Positions 34,561 to 45,794 are shown, counted from the first letter of the stretch. The stretch: DNA of 53,362 bases from an uncultured Lachnospiraceae bacterium (GCA_910585545.1 CAJUFN010000015.1:1-53362); one strand, 5' to 3'. A program made the numbers and translations. The notes: generated by a model not told the origin, from the sequence alone.

Positions 34561-37500
34561 TTATTTCTTCTTCCATGCAAGTAATACTGCAAGGATTGCC
34601 GCAAGTCCCGTTGCTGCCGGAATCGCTGTATTTGCTCCGTCGCCTGTCTTCGCTGCTTTATCACTTGTTTTCTTACCTGTACTTGTTGTCTTGCTTCCTG
34701 CATCATCCGAAGTTACTTTATCTAATGTTTCATCTTTTTCATCAGATACACTACCATTGCCAGACGCACTGTCTCCAACTTCCGCATCCGCTGCTTTCAC
34801 TGCTTTTTCTAATGCTGCTACTGCCGCGTCAACTGCTTTCTGGTCTGCATTTTCATCTTCGAACACTGCTACTGCTGCTGCATATGCCGCTTTCACTGCA
34901 CTTGCTGTTTTCGCACTGTATACGCTTAAGTCCATCGCTTTTACTTTTCCAAGCAACTCGTCTAGCTTATCTTTATTTGGCACTTGTCTCAAGCCAAAGA
35001 TTGCGTTCAAAAGTTTCGTACGTGCCGCGTCAACTTCTGCCTGAAGTGTATTGCCTTCTGCCAATATCGTTTCTGCTTCCTGCAGTGCTTCGGCAAATGC
35101 TGTCCAACTCTCTTTCGTATACTTTTCTTGCGCTTCCTCTCTTGCAGTCTCTACGAGGGATTCCAGTTTTTCCATATTTCCTTTGAATTCCAAAAGGTGT
35201 ACTGTCTTAAGAAGTGCATCATATGCTGCATCTACCTCTGTCTGAGTTGCATCTGGCTTATCCTTTTTCTCTTTTGCATCTTTAAGTGCTTTTTCAAACA
35301 TTTCCTTTACTTTTGCAACTACATATTTGTAGCTTGGATCCTCTTTTGCTTCTTCTGCATAATCGATTAGTGCTGACAAATCTTCTTTGTTCGTTTCTAT
35401 CGGCTCCGGATCTGTTACCGCATCCGTATCGACATAAATATTATCTACGACATATTCTGTTGCGTTATTCTTTCGAAGCTCGATGTAGTAATCATCATAA
35501 TCACCGGTTGTAAATTCTACTTCAATCGTTCCATTTTTCACGGAAGCTTTCGAAGCAACCATTGCATTCTCATTGTCGCCTGCTTCTTTTGCCTTGTCGG
35601 AACAAATCTGTAACAAGAAAGCTCCGTCTACATTTGCCAGACAATCCATACCAACCTTATAAGTCGTATTCGGTGCGAAACGAATCGTATGCGGAAGCGT
35701 TCTCATGTAATCACCGCTTCTGATTTTCATGGAAAATCTTCCGTCAATCGTATCCTTCGTATATCCTTCATTCGTCTCTGACAGATGAGAATTATCACTC
35801 TTTGTAGAAGTGAACGGCCCATACCCTTGGTCTACATTTTCAAAGTCTTCAAAGAAATAATGGTCGCCTTTTTCTGTCACGCCTACTTTCATGATACGCA
35901 CATCATCTAAGTTTGCCCATGAATCTTTTGCACCTGCCTCGCTTGCTAACGTAATCTTTGCAGTCGTCTCGCCTTCCGGTACCGTGAATAACACTTTCAC
36001 TCTCTGATACTTTGTATTCAGCTTATCATTGTGTGTCACGCCGTAGACAACATTACTGCGATCCGTATAATTGCTTACTTTCTTTCCGTCCGGCGTCTCT
36101 ACCTCGATCGAAGTACGGCGTCCATCCGAAACTTCCATCCACACGGATGCACTGTAGGTTTGACCGCCCGTTAATCCTGTCATCGTCTGTGTGATCTTTG
36201 CATCCGCGCCATCGTTGCCTTCGATGCGGATTGTCGTATTTCCTTTGTTGTTATTTACAAACTGAATGTGTTCCGTGTTATCTGCACTGGAGGATTTTTC
36301 CCATGCATAACCCCACTTATGGCTGTCAAATCCCATGTCTTTTACCGGACTTCCCTCGCCCCACTTCATATCTTCGGCTTCTTTGGCTTTCTCTTTGTAA
36401 ATAACATAACCTGTATTTGCTTTTGTATTCAGTTCTACTGTTCCATTCGATACGGCAATTTCTGTCTCTTCGGATTTTCCCTCGTCTGTCAGCTTGTAAA
36501 GATATACTTTATCAAGTCCTGCCCAGCTATCCGGCAGCTCCCAGCTTGTTACGCCGTTTGCATCCGTCCAGTGATAAATCTTTTCTTCATTTTCCGGGCT
36601 CCACGGTATGAAAATCTTATTTCCTTCCGCAATCTTCTTTCCATCCTTTGTGATCACATTCTTTCCGGAAACGATGCTGGATACAACCTCATTTTCGGAA
36701 CCAAATATAATCTCATTACTCTTTTCCCACTGACTTGCCGGGAAATGCATCAGATAGCGGTTCGGAAGTAATTCGGTAAAGAAACTCTTGATCGTCGCAT
36801 TGTAATCCGACGCTCCCTGCCATCCGTTGAATCCGTTGATTCGTCCTGACTGCTGTCCGCGAAACAGATTGGAATTGCCAAAGTTCTCCTGCGTCTGATG
36901 ATTTACAAATCTTAACAGGTTTCCTGTACCATTGTGTGTGCTGTTAATGTGATGTCCCCAAATGGAAACATTGCTCATAGCGCTTGCATACTCGGAAGCA
37001 ATCGCCCAGCCATTTTCCTGCAGCTTCTTGCCCAGTTTATGGGCAGGCCATCTTCCATCGCCGTATACGTCTACATATACCCAGTCAAGCCCTGGTGCAT
37101 TTTCTTTTAACTCATCCAGGCGGACTGCCATTCCGCTTTCTTCATCTAAAATATCATTCTCACGGATGATCTGCTTCGCATCATCATACCATGACCAGCC
37201 ATTTGCCGTAGAAGCAACTTGTCCGTAATATTTAGATTCCGGATATGTCTCGGTATGATTAATATGAACGCCGATACTTGTATTGTATTTTTCCGATTCT
37301 TCCAATAATACCTTGAATTCTTCTTTTCCACCCTGTCTGTCACCGATGTTGCCATAATCCGGATGCGCACTGTCATGTCCCTCACTCTGGTAACCTTTGA
37401 TGATTACCGCCTGTCCGAATCCATCCGTTCCCTGGCTGAACTTCTTGATATTATCCAGGATACGAAGGAATGGATACTGTGCCGCGCTTCCTACGTTCAT

Positions 37501-40377
37501 CGCAATATATGTATAGGAATCCTGAATCATCTCGGAGCCCATGCGCTCGGCTGCTACGTCATCACGATAGGCGATTGCTCCATCTTGATAATCAATCTTG
37601 CCATCCTGATTCCGGTCTGCCGTAACTGTCACTTTTGCCCAAGGTGCATCAATCACTTCACCGTCCAAAAGTCCCTTGTACATATATTCATTACTCCAGA
37701 GTGCAGTCGTGGTGTATTCCCCGGCATCAAATGTCTGGTATGCTACCTCCTGTCGGTTCTTAATGGAATTGTTGGACATAGAGGCTGCAATCTTATCGCT
37801 GCTTAATGTAGCGATCGTTGTCGTATTATAAGTCGTATCCGCTGCCTTGCCATTCAAATTAAAGTTCTTCTGACGCTGGATATTATGCTCATAAAGTTTC
37901 GCATTTGGCTCGGTACTTCTCATAGATACGAGGCTGTGGTTCGGGAAGTTAATTGTATTTACTACATGTGCCGAATCCTCTACATTTTCGATGTTCATCG
38001 TAAGCACGTTTTCTTCTACCGTAAATACAACATCAAACGTAATTTCAAGCTCTTCCACTGCCATATGATAAATCGCTTTATTTTCTTCAAATTCTGCTGT
38101 CACGCTCGGACGGTATGTCACGGTATTGATTTCCACATAATAATATGGGATTTCCTGACCATATACTTTCTCCCCATTTTCCTCTAATGTATAATCGATC
38201 ACGCGTGGGAAGTTTTCGTCCATCTGTACGGTAAGTGCATCCGATGCAATGGTTCTTGCAGTAATCTCGTCTGCATTTTCACTTTCCAACTCCGGATAAG
38301 TGGACACGGACAGATATTGGATGTTGCCGCCTGCATTCCCGTGGAAACGCACGCCTGCCTTTCCTCTTTCCTCGGTCAACTCATTTACAACACCATTGAA
38401 AATCTCTGCTCCGTCAAGGAAGATTGTCACAACATTTCCGGTTGCTCTTACCTTTACTTTATAAGGCTGTACACGGTTTGCATAGATTCTTGCAGAATCC
38501 GTTTTATTTACTTCACTGTCCGGCGCAAATCTTCTGTATGCCCCCTTGCTGTTTCTGACATACCAGTTAGAGCCGAACTCGTTGCCTGTGCCATCCTGTC
38601 CGATATAAGTCCAGGAGTCTGCACCTGCATAGCGAAGTACAACACCAAAATTCGCATTGTCATTCATTGGATCAAATGAAAACTCTACTTCTGAATTCAT
38701 AAGAACCGGCGCATCCTCATCAATCACGATCGTATCGCTCTTGCCTTCTACTTTCAATGTATTGCCATCCATCACAGCCGAACCGCCGCCGGATACGACT
38801 TTCACATTGCCAAGACCGTCTTTTGCAAAATCATGAAGATAGGTTAGATTTTCTTCCGGCGGAAGCTGCACATGCAGTTTAAACACTGCCTCGAATCCAT
38901 CTTCGAAGATGAATCGTACATCTGTCTTGCCTTCTGTTTTTACGCTTTCGATAAATTCTTTTTTCAATGTGACTTGGGCGCCATTCACCTCATAATCGGT
39001 TCCATTTTCCAACACACGTTCTCCCACAGCAAGCCCCCTCAGCGGATTCTCCGTATTGGAAAGCGTTGTCGTCACATCATAAGTGCCTGCCTCTGCATAT
39101 TTTACATAGATATCGTTTGGCGTCAGTCTTACTTCTTTCTTCTCATTATAAGAAATCCGATCTAATGCAATATGCGCGTAATTTCCGGAATAGCCCCAGG
39201 TACGAATACCCATTTTTCCGGTGCTATGCATCGGAATATCGCTGTCATTAAAAATCGTCTCACCGTCTAATTTTACATTCAGATTTCCATCAAAAAATCC
39301 GATTTTAATATTTGCGGATGTACCTTGCGTCATTGCCGGTCCTGTAAATTTCACATCTTCTGTCTGTCCGTTTGCGCGGTGGAAATATACCCACGTTCCG
39401 TTAATATCGTATCCGAGTGCATCAAAATTATCATCATCCTGATAATGGAATACGAATGCAAATCTACCCGCATGGCTTTTTACTTCAAAATCAGCTGCAA
39501 GTTCGCCTGCGGCGATTGCCGGCGAATTCTCATCGATCCGAAGTCCATACTGCGGCTGCTTATTCTCATTTCCTGACAATGTCTCTATATCTAACTTGCC
39601 GTCAATCACTTCGCATCTTGTTCCATTGGCTCTGGAAATCCAGTTGCTGATATCTTCTGTGTCGAATTCCTGTACATACTCTACAGCCGGAATCTCATTA
39701 TAAGCAATAGTATCCACTGCGATATGTGCATAATTTCCGGAATAGCCCCAGGTACGTATTCCCATCTGACCATAACTGTGCATTGGAGCATTACTATTCT
39801 GGTAAATCTCTTCGCCATCCAATACCACATTTAATTTTCCTTTGTTAAATGTGATCTTGATATTTCCGGAGGTCCCTTCGGTCATCTCTGGTCCCTCGAA
39901 CAAAATCTCATCTAATTTTCCATCTGCACAGTGGAAATATTTCCACTTACCATTGATATCATATCCAACCGCATCATAATTCTCTACGTCCTGATAATGG
40001 AATACGAATCCGAATCTTCCTGCATGACTTTTTATTTCAAAATCCGCACTGAGTTCTCCTGACGATAACTCCGGTGAATCCTTATCCACTCTCATTCCAA
40101 ATAACGGCTGTACACTTTCATTGCCAGACATCGTCTCTATATCTAATTTCCCATCAATCACCGCACACTGCGTCGGATTGGCCACCGCTACCCAGTTGCT
40201 TGCATTGCCTTCCTCAAACGTCTGCACATATTCCAGCATCTGATTCTCTTTTGTATCTGCCAGCACGTTTCTCGCTGCATACTGCTCTGCATGAACCGGA
40301 ATCGGCTGTATCGTACCAACAAGGCTTACACACAATCCAAGCGCAATACCTCTTAACGCTTTGTCGTTTTTCTTCAT
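34561..40377 (-). CDS. Surface-anchored GH101 endo-alpha-N-acetylgalactosaminidase
   Basis: Releases core-1 disaccharide (Gal-beta-1,3-GalNAc) from Ser/Thr of mucins. Start at 40377 (MKKNDKALRG) behind GGAGAGGG; an ATG 15 bp upstream lacks a site. Signal peptide ends PVHA. Two tandem lectin-like domains (about 45-225 and 235-410), an Ig-like domain, a third lectin-like domain (about 515-695), then the GH101 beta-sandwich and barrel. Nucleophile D1103 lies in VYVDVYG and acid/base E1129 in AIASEY; the W..H..(K) spacing between them resembles the pneumococcal enzyme minus a short loop. After the barrel come two binding-module-like domains, three FIVAR repeats, then AAKTGDGAN, hydrophobic stretch and WKKK. 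One FIVAR fewer than the GH97 and GH89 stalks. Confidence 0.93.
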   Translation of the reverse strand: MKKNDKALRGIALGLCVSLVGTIQPIPVHAEQYAARNVLADTKENQMLEYVQTFEEGNASNWVAVANPTQCAVIDGKLDIETMSGNESVQPLFGMRVDKDSPELSSGELSADFEIKSHAGRFGFVFHYQDVENYDAVGYDINGKWKYFHCADGKLDEILFEGPEMTEGTSGNIKITFNKGKLNVVLDGEEIYQNSNAPMHSYGQMGIRTWGYSGNYAHIAVDTIAYNEIPAVEYVQEFDTEDISNWISRANGTRCEVIDGKLDIETLSGNENKQPQYGLRIDENSPAIAAGELAADFEVKSHAGRFAFVFHYQDDDNFDALGYDINGTWVYFHRANGQTEDVKFTGPAMTQGTSANIKIGFFDGNLNVKLDGETIFNDSDIPMHSTGKMGIRTWGYSGNYAHIALDRISYNEKKEVRLTPNDIYVKYAEAGTYDVTTTLSNTENPLRGLAVGERVLENGTDYEVNGAQVTLKKEFIESVKTEGKTDVRFIFEDGFEAVFKLHVQLPPEENLTYLHDFAKDGLGNVKVVSGGGSAVMDGNTLKVEGKSDTIVIDEDAPVLMNSEVEFSFDPMNDNANFGVVLRYAGADSWTYIGQDGTGNEFGSNWYVRNSKGAYRRFAPDSEVNKTDSARIYANRVQPYKVKVRATGNVVTIFLDGAEIFNGVVNELTEERGKAGVRFHGNAGGNIQYLSVSTYPELESENADEITARTIASDALTVQMDENFPRVIDYTLEENGEKVYGQEIPYYYVEINTVTYRPSVTAEFEENKAIYHMAVEELEITFDVVFTVEENVLTMNIENVEDSAHVVNTINFPNHSLVSMRSTEPNAKLYEHNIQRQKNFNLNGKAADTTYNTTTIATLSSDKIAASMSNNSIKNRQEVAYQTFDAGEYTTTALWSNEYMYKGLLDGEVIDAPWAKVTVTADRNQDGKIDYQDGAIAYRDDVAAERMGSEMIQDSYTYIAMNVGSAAQYPFLRILDNIKKFSQGTDGFGQAVIIKGYQSEGHDSAHPDYGNIGDRQGGKEEFKVLLEESEKYNTSIGVHINHTETYPESKYYGQVASTANGWSWYDDAKQIIRENDILDEESGMAVRLDELKENAPGLDWVYVDVYGDGRWPAHKLGKKLQENGWAIASEYASAMSNVSIWGHHINSTHNGTGNLLRFVNHQTQENFGNSNLFRGQQSGRINGFNGWQGASDYNATIKSFFTELLPNRYLMHFPASQWEKSNEIIFGSENEVVSSIVSGKNVITKDGKKIAEGNKIFIPWSPENEEKIYHWTDANGVTSWELPDSWAGLDKVYLYKLTDEGKSEETEIAVSNGTVELNTKANTGYVIYKEKAKEAEDMKWGEGSPVKDMGFDSHKWGYAWEKSSSADNTEHIQFVNNNKGNTTIRIEGNDGADAKITQTMTGLTGGQTYSASVWMEVSDGRRTSIEVETPDGKKVSNYTDRSNVVYGVTHNDKLNTKYQRVKVLFTVPEGETTAKITLASEAGAKDSWANLDDVRIMKVGVTEKGDHYFFEDFENVDQGYGPFTSTKSDNSHLSETNEGYTKDTIDGRFSMKIRSGDYMRTLPHTIRFAPNTTYKVGMDCLANVDGAFLLQICSDKAKEAGDNENAMVASKASVKNGTIEVEFTTGDYDDYYIELRKNNATEYVVDNIYVDTDAVTDPEPIETNKEDLSALIDYAEEAKEDPSYKYVVAKVKEMFEKALKDAKEKKDKPDATQTEVDAAYDALLKTVHLLEFKGNMEKLESLVETAREEAQEKYTKESWTAFAEALQEAETILAEGNTLQAEVDAARTKLLNAIFGLRQVPNKDKLDELLGKVKAMDLSVYSAKTASAVKAAYAAAVAVFEDENADQKAVDAAVAALEKAVKAADAEVGDSASGNGSVSDEKDETLDKVTSDDAGSKTTSTGKKTSDKAAKTGDGANTAIPAATGLAAILAVLLAWKKK

Positions 40378-40532
40378 ATTTTCCCTCTCCATCTTTGCTG
40401 TTTTGACCTAATATATATTATCCTCTTAGGAAAATCAATAATCCCCACCAAACTCCAAAAAAATTTAAAGAAAATCAAAAGATTTTCAAGATTTATGAGC
40501 GAACATCCAAGATGTTTCCACTCTCAGAGTGC

Positions 40533-40564
40533 AAGAAAGCGATGACCGAAATCATCGCTTTCTT
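40533..40564 (-). terminator. GH29 gene terminator
   Basis: AAGAAAGCGATGA/TCATCGCTTTCTT stem with a 6-nt loop, about 33 bp after the stop. Almost identical to the terminator of the GH2 gene. Confidence 0.88.
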
Positions 40565-40596
40565 TTTATATTCGCATGTCTCTATTCTACTATATC

Positions 40597-43500
40597 TTAT
40601 GCGTTTGTTCTTTTTCTCCAAGCTGCGATCACTGCAAGCACTGCCATAAGTCCTGCCGCCGCAGGGATTGCCACGTTTGCTGCATCGCCTGTCTTCGCTG
40701 CCAACTTGCCTGTTGTATTACTTGTCGTCTTGCCAGTCGTTTGCTTTCCGTTGTCGGAAGCTACTTTGTCGCCTGCTTCACCAGCAACTGCTTTTTTGTC
40801 GCTCTTCTCTTCTTTCAGTTCTTGCGTTGCCGTCTCTAATGCTTTCACTGCGTTATTGACCTCAACCTGTGTTGCATTCTTGTCCTCAAGCACTGCTGCT
40901 GCTTTTGCATATGCCGCTTTCACTGCGTTTGCGCTTTCTGCGGTATACAGACTTAAATCCAGTCCTGCAACCTGTTCTAAGAGTTCTTCCAGTTTGTCTT
41001 TATTCGGTACTTCACGAAGCGCCCTTCTTCCAGCCTCAAGATTTGTTCTTGCTGCATCTACCTCTGCCTGAGTCGCCTCTGTGTTCTGGTATACGGAAAC
41101 TGCCAGATCATATACCTCCTTAAAGATCGTATAGCTTTCTTCGGTATATTTGTCTGCGTTGTCTACATACTGAAGAGATTTGTCAATGAGTTTCTTAAGT
41201 GCAGTCTTATCTGCACTTGCAGCTTTCAGTGTCAGCTCATCGAATGCTGCCTGCAGCAATTCTTTCACTCTGTCTACCACTGCCTGATCTTCTTCTGTCA
41301 GGGTTTCATTGTCAATCACTGCCTTAGCTGCTTCCAATGCATTTGCAAATACACTTGCAGATTCTTCTGTATATTTATCAAGTTCTGTGTCCTTCACGGC
41401 CTCATAAACTGCGATCAGTTCACTCTTATCTGCCGGGGTCTTTTCAGGTTCTTTCTGTGTCAGTCCTGTGATTGCCGCTTCCAATGCATCTGCTACCATA
41501 TCTACAAAGCTCTGCTGGGAATCCGGAAGTGTCAATACAAGCTCACCCATTGCAAGCGAAGATTCCAGTGTTGCTACGCTTTCCTCCACATATCCGCTCA
41601 CATCGCCAGCCATGATTTCTCTTGCCTGCTCAACGAGTGCCTGCAATCTGCTCATATCGGCTTTCTTTTCATCTTCCACCAGATTGTCTATCGCGTTTTG
41701 AAGATCTGTCTTTGCTTTTTCGATTTCTTCTGGGAATGCATTTTCATCTTCCAGCACCTTATTTGCTGCTTCCAGCGCTTTTATAAATGCTTCTGCGGTT
41801 TCCGCGGTATAATTTCCGATGTTTGGAAGGATTTCCTGCTCTGCCATATCTACCTTATTCTTAAGTTCCGTGTTATCTCCTCCAAGGAAGCTTAACATGT
41901 GTACCCAGTGAAGTAGTTCTGCATACATTGCATTTACCTCTTCCTGTGTAACAGTTGCATCGTTCAGCATTTCTTCTGCTTCTTCTAATGCTGTTTCAAA
42001 TGGTACTTTCACTGCCGGTATCAACATATCATAACCTTCTACATCTTTCTGATCGTTTGCATACTGAACAAGTGCTTCTAAATCAGATTTATCAGATTCC
42101 ACCGGCTGTCCTGTTACTTCTTTGAGAACAAAGTCAAACTTATCTAACTGCGGAGAATTGTACTGTGGTCCGGTAAAGGTTAATACGCCTGCGCCTGCTT
42201 CTAGTACATTTAATGTAAAGGTTTCTGTATGCGTATTCCTTGCCCCGTCATTCGCACCGGCTACTTTTTCTCCCGCTTCGATCTTTCCGTTTTCCTCTGC
42301 CCACACAAGTGCATTTCTGGAATCCCCGCTTCTAAATGTCACCTTAACCTCATAGCTTCCTGCTTTTTCTGCATAATAATGAAGTACGATCTGGTCATTG
42401 GTATTTAAGGAATTCACAAACGTTCCGTTACTTGCCCAATCTGCCTTTGCAGTTTCCAACGGCCAAGCTTCATTATCGCCTGTATTTCTTAATATGAAAT
42501 GCTCTGCCTCTAATGTTTTTTCCTCACCGTCAACTTGGGTCGGGAATGCAAATGGATTGGCTGCAGTATAATTTACAAATGCAAATTTTGCTTCGATCGT
42601 CATATCTGCACTGATGTTTGCTGCTTCATAGCTTGTCACTGCTCCTACAGACTCTCCATTTACGAGAACATCTTCCACTACATATCCGTCGCTTGCCGTG
42701 ATTTCATATCTCACGCTGTCGCCTTCTGTAACTTCCGTCTCGCCTGCCGGGGAAATACTTCCGCCTTCGCCTGCTGCTGCGGTAACGGTGTATTTATCCA
42801 GTACGATTTCCAATGGTTCAATGACAAATTTGTCAAGCTGCGGAGATTTATCTGCCGGTCCTGTAAATACCAGTGTTCCTGCTCCTGCTTCTAATACTTT
42901 CAGTTCAAAAGTTTCCGTATGAGTTGCCTGTGCTGCGTCGCCTGCGCCTGCAACTTTAACTCCCGGTTCAATCTTTCCGCTCTTTTCTGTCCAGGACAAT
43001 GCATTTTTCGGATCACCGCTTCGATAATCCACGGTCACTTTGTATGTTCCAGGTTTCTCTGCATAATACGCATACTCAACAATGTCAGCCACATCCAGAC
43101 AGTTAATGAATTTTCCGTTACTTGCCCAACCTGCTTCTGAAATCTGCAAGTACCATTGCGGCTCATTTCCTGTGTTGATCAATGTTTCCGCAAATTCCGC
43201 TTCCAGAGTAGAACTGCTTCCTTCTTTCCAAGGGAATCTGAATGGGTCTTGCTCCGTATATTTTTCTCTCTTTACAAGTGCGCCTTTTGCAGTTTCCAAA
43301 TCGTTGTATGCTTTCTGAATCTGGGCGTCTGACGCTTCGCTTTCCAGAACTTGAGCTGCCGCGCTTAATTTTTCTGTAAATGCATCCCATCCGCCACTGT
43401 AATGTTCTGCAAGAAGAGCGTTGCTTTCGTCTACCAATTCCTGCAGTTTTGCTTTTGTAAGGCCATCTGCATCTTTGATTGTCACCGCTGCCCTTTTTGT

Positions 43501-45771
43501 GAATCCGATGATCAGTCCTTCGGAAGGTGTCGTAAGCTCAATGCTAAATTCCTGATCGCCAGTCTCATTGGTATTTCTTCTTGTAGTAACCGGAACCGTT
43601 GTCTGACTTTCGCCATCTGCAAATGTCACTATCTGCGGTGTAGTATCGAAGTCATCCTGAATAGCGCTTCCCGGATTTGGCTCCAGAATTGCAGTAACTT
43701 CACCAGCCGTACCACCAATACGATTTACAACGACATCCATCGTCTCATCTTCGTTCATGGTATAAGCAGTTTTTTCCAGCTCGATCATACCTTTGCCGCC
43801 ATTATTGATTACATATGCAGCCTCAAGACCGATTGCTTTATTCTTTACTTCCAATCTTAATGTATGTTCGCCATCTTCCAGATCATCGGATATAAATATC
43901 TTCTGTCCTACGGCACGTGAAGTTCTGTGAGTGTCGATTGTTTCTACAAACTCACCGTCAATATAGATATCAGCTGTTCCATGATTCGGATCCAGCGTTC
44001 CCATCAGATATACTTTGGTTCCATCAAATGTAAGTTCCAGTGATTTTCCCGGATTTGCCCACATATTCGTTCCATTGATATACTGCTGTCCAGTCTCCTG
44101 CGTCCATCCGCTGTATGAAAAATGTACGTTATCTGTATTATCCAGTACATCCATTCCTTCCGGAGCTGCGCTTACAAGTTCGAATCCGCTGCTTGCCTTA
44201 AACACACCGATTTCACTAAGCATCGGTACGGCTTCACTTGTTGTCACAGTGATTTTCACCTGATCTGCTCTGACCGCGCTCTTTCTGCTTAACCGTTTCG
44301 CACCGATTGTCGTACCCTGATCAAATGTCTTCCATTCGCTGTTATCACCGGTACGATACTCTACCTTAAAGCTCTTGATTCTCTGTCCGTACTGGATTGC
44401 TTCTTCGATAGAAACTACATCAAAGGTCTTCTCAGAACCAAGATCGATCACTACGCTTCCGCTGTTTGTTCCATCGTTGGTAGTCCAATATGTATCATCA
44501 TCACCATCCAGCACATTGCCTGCCTTGAATGCCATGTCATTGCCGCGGACTTCGGATGCGCTTGCCGCACCGTTGGCTGCCAGATTGTTTTTGAATGTAT
44601 CTTTGATTTCTTTTCCGAATTCTGTAACACGTTCAAGAATCGCATCATCTACTTTTCCTTGATTGTTCGGAGGCACATTCAAAAGCAGCGGTGCATTATG
44701 TCCTACAGAATTAAAATACATTTGTCCCAGATCTGTAAGGCTCTTTGGCGTTCTTTTGGCTGTTCCCCAAAACCACCCGGATGTAATACGCGCGTCTGCT
44801 TCCGGCACGGTCCACATGGTTCCGTCTTCATATCCTATATACTGGTTTCCTCTTCGGTTACTGTCAACCTCATGTCCGTTTACCAGCTTTGATTTTGACC
44901 ATGTTTCTTCATTAGCGATTCCGCTTTCGTTACCAATCCACTGCACGGTCGTAAATTCCTCTGCCTGGAACATCAGGCAGTCGGCTTCATAACCTGCTGC
45001 TTTTCCTTCATGGCTTTGAATAACTTCGTTCCATCTTGCAAAATCATACTCCTGTGCATTCGCGCCGCTTCCTTTGGCACCATCCATCCAGATTTCATTG
45101 AAATGTCCTGCATTTCCGTATTTGTCATCCCCAAGGATTTCATCTAACTGTCCGGCATAATAATCATTATAATCCAACACGTCATTTTCTGCAGTTGTCG
45201 GATTGCCATTTGCATCTTTGTATCCGTAGCTAGGCTCATGGATATCCCATGGTGACAGATACAATCCCATGTCCATATCATATGCGGTACATGCTGCTGA
45301 AATCTCTGCAAGAATATCTCCGTTACCATCTTTATAGCTTGTCTCGGCTACGTCATATGTCGTATAATCACTTGCCCAGATACAAAATCCATCATGGTGT
45401 TTTGCAGTCACGATCAATTTCTTGAATCCTGCTTCTTTTAAAGTCTTCACCATCGTATCAGCGTCAAAGTCTTCTTCTAACGTAAAGATTTCATCCGGTG
45501 TTCTGCTGCCGTAATTCTCTCCCCATTCAATCTCATTGAATGTATTTGGTCCGAAATGACAAAATGCTGCCAATTCTTCTTTTTGATACTGGTACTGATT
45601 TGCATTCGGAAGCGCTCCCCATGTAGCAGGCGCGGCTGTTCCATTCTCTGACAGTTGATTATCTGCTACATATCCATTTTCGGATGCCCGTACAGAAGGT
45701 TGTCCGGTAAATGCTCCGGAAACCGTCATGATTCCTGCCAGAAACAAAGCTAATACTTTTTTCTTTTTCAT
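40597..45771 (-). CDS. Surface-anchored GH29 alpha-L-fucosidase
   Basis: 1724 residues. Start ATG behind AAAAAGGAGGAG; signal peptide about 1-29. GH29 barrel about 45-400 with HHDGFCIW, nucleophile D230 in EIWMDGA, and LLLNVPPN. Then an F5/8-type (CBM32) module (about 400-535), a further binding domain (about 540-665), a Calx-beta domain (about 670-775), one FIVAR, two copies of a CBM35/6-like module (DPFRFPW... and NPFAFPT...) separated by an InlB-type B-repeat (YTVTAAAGEGGS), six FIVAR repeats, and the LAAKTGDAAN anchor with a hydrophobic stretch and WRKR. It removes fucose caps that block access to inner mucin sugars. Linkage (alpha-1,2 versus 1,3/1,4) cannot be read from the sequence; the family's B-type members prefer 1,3/1,4. 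Confidence 0.93.
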   Translation of the reverse strand: MKKKKVLALFLAGIMTVSGAFTGQPSVRASENGYVADNQLSENGTAAPATWGALPNANQYQYQKEELAAFCHFGPNTFNEIEWGENYGSRTPDEIFTLEEDFDADTMVKTLKEAGFKKLIVTAKHHDGFCIWASDYTTYDVAETSYKDGNGDILAEISAACTAYDMDMGLYLSPWDIHEPSYGYKDANGNPTTAENDVLDYNDYYAGQLDEILGDDKYGNAGHFNEIWMDGAKGSGANAQEYDFARWNEVIQSHEGKAAGYEADCLMFQAEEFTTVQWIGNESGIANEETWSKSKLVNGHEVDSNRRGNQYIGYEDGTMWTVPEADARITSGWFWGTAKRTPKSLTDLGQMYFNSVGHNAPLLLNVPPNNQGKVDDAILERVTEFGKEIKDTFKNNLAANGAASASEVRGNDMAFKAGNVLDGDDDTYWTTNDGTNSGSVVIDLGSEKTFDVVSIEEAIQYGQRIKSFKVEYRTGDNSEWKTFDQGTTIGAKRLSRKSAVRADQVKITVTTSEAVPMLSEIGVFKASSGFELVSAAPEGMDVLDNTDNVHFSYSGWTQETGQQYINGTNMWANPGKSLELTFDGTKVYLMGTLDPNHGTADIYIDGEFVETIDTHRTSRAVGQKIFISDDLEDGEHTLRLEVKNKAIGLEAAYVINNGGKGMIELEKTAYTMNEDETMDVVVNRIGGTAGEVTAILEPNPGSAIQDDFDTTPQIVTFADGESQTTVPVTTRRNTNETGDQEFSIELTTPSEGLIIGFTKRAAVTIKDADGLTKAKLQELVDESNALLAEHYSGGWDAFTEKLSAAAQVLESEASDAQIQKAYNDLETAKGALVKREKYTEQDPFRFPWKEGSSSTLEAEFAETLINTGNEPQWYLQISEAGWASNGKFINCLDVADIVEYAYYAEKPGTYKVTVDYRSGDPKNALSWTEKSGKIEPGVKVAGAGDAAQATHTETFELKVLEAGAGTLVFTGPADKSPQLDKFVIEPLEIVLDKYTVTAAAGEGGSISPAGETEVTEGDSVRYEITASDGYVVEDVLVNGESVGAVTSYEAANISADMTIEAKFAFVNYTAANPFAFPTQVDGEEKTLEAEHFILRNTGDNEAWPLETAKADWASNGTFVNSLNTNDQIVLHYYAEKAGSYEVKVTFRSGDSRNALVWAEENGKIEAGEKVAGANDGARNTHTETFTLNVLEAGAGVLTFTGPQYNSPQLDKFDFVLKEVTGQPVESDKSDLEALVQYANDQKDVEGYDMLIPAVKVPFETALEEAEEMLNDATVTQEEVNAMYAELLHWVHMLSFLGGDNTELKNKVDMAEQEILPNIGNYTAETAEAFIKALEAANKVLEDENAFPEEIEKAKTDLQNAIDNLVEDEKKADMSRLQALVEQAREIMAGDVSGYVEESVATLESSLAMGELVLTLPDSQQSFVDMVADALEAAITGLTQKEPEKTPADKSELIAVYEAVKDTELDKYTEESASVFANALEAAKAVIDNETLTEEDQAVVDRVKELLQAAFDELTLKAASADKTALKKLIDKSLQYVDNADKYTEESYTIFKEVYDLAVSVYQNTEATQAEVDAARTNLEAGRRALREVPNKDKLEELLEQVAGLDLSLYTAESANAVKAAYAKAAAVLEDKNATQVEVNNAVKALETATQELKEEKSDKKAVAGEAGDKVASDNGKQTTGKTTSNTTGKLAAKTGDAANVAIPAAAGLMAVLAVIAAWRKRTNA

Positions 45772-45794
45772 TCTTTCTCCTCCTTTTTATTCGA

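Noticed and set aside
34691..35186. Plus-strand open frames opposite the GH101 FIVAR region
   Set aside because: Leu/Ser/Ala-rich shadows of the biased FIVAR coding sequence; no ribosome binding site. Similar shadows lie opposite all five stalks.
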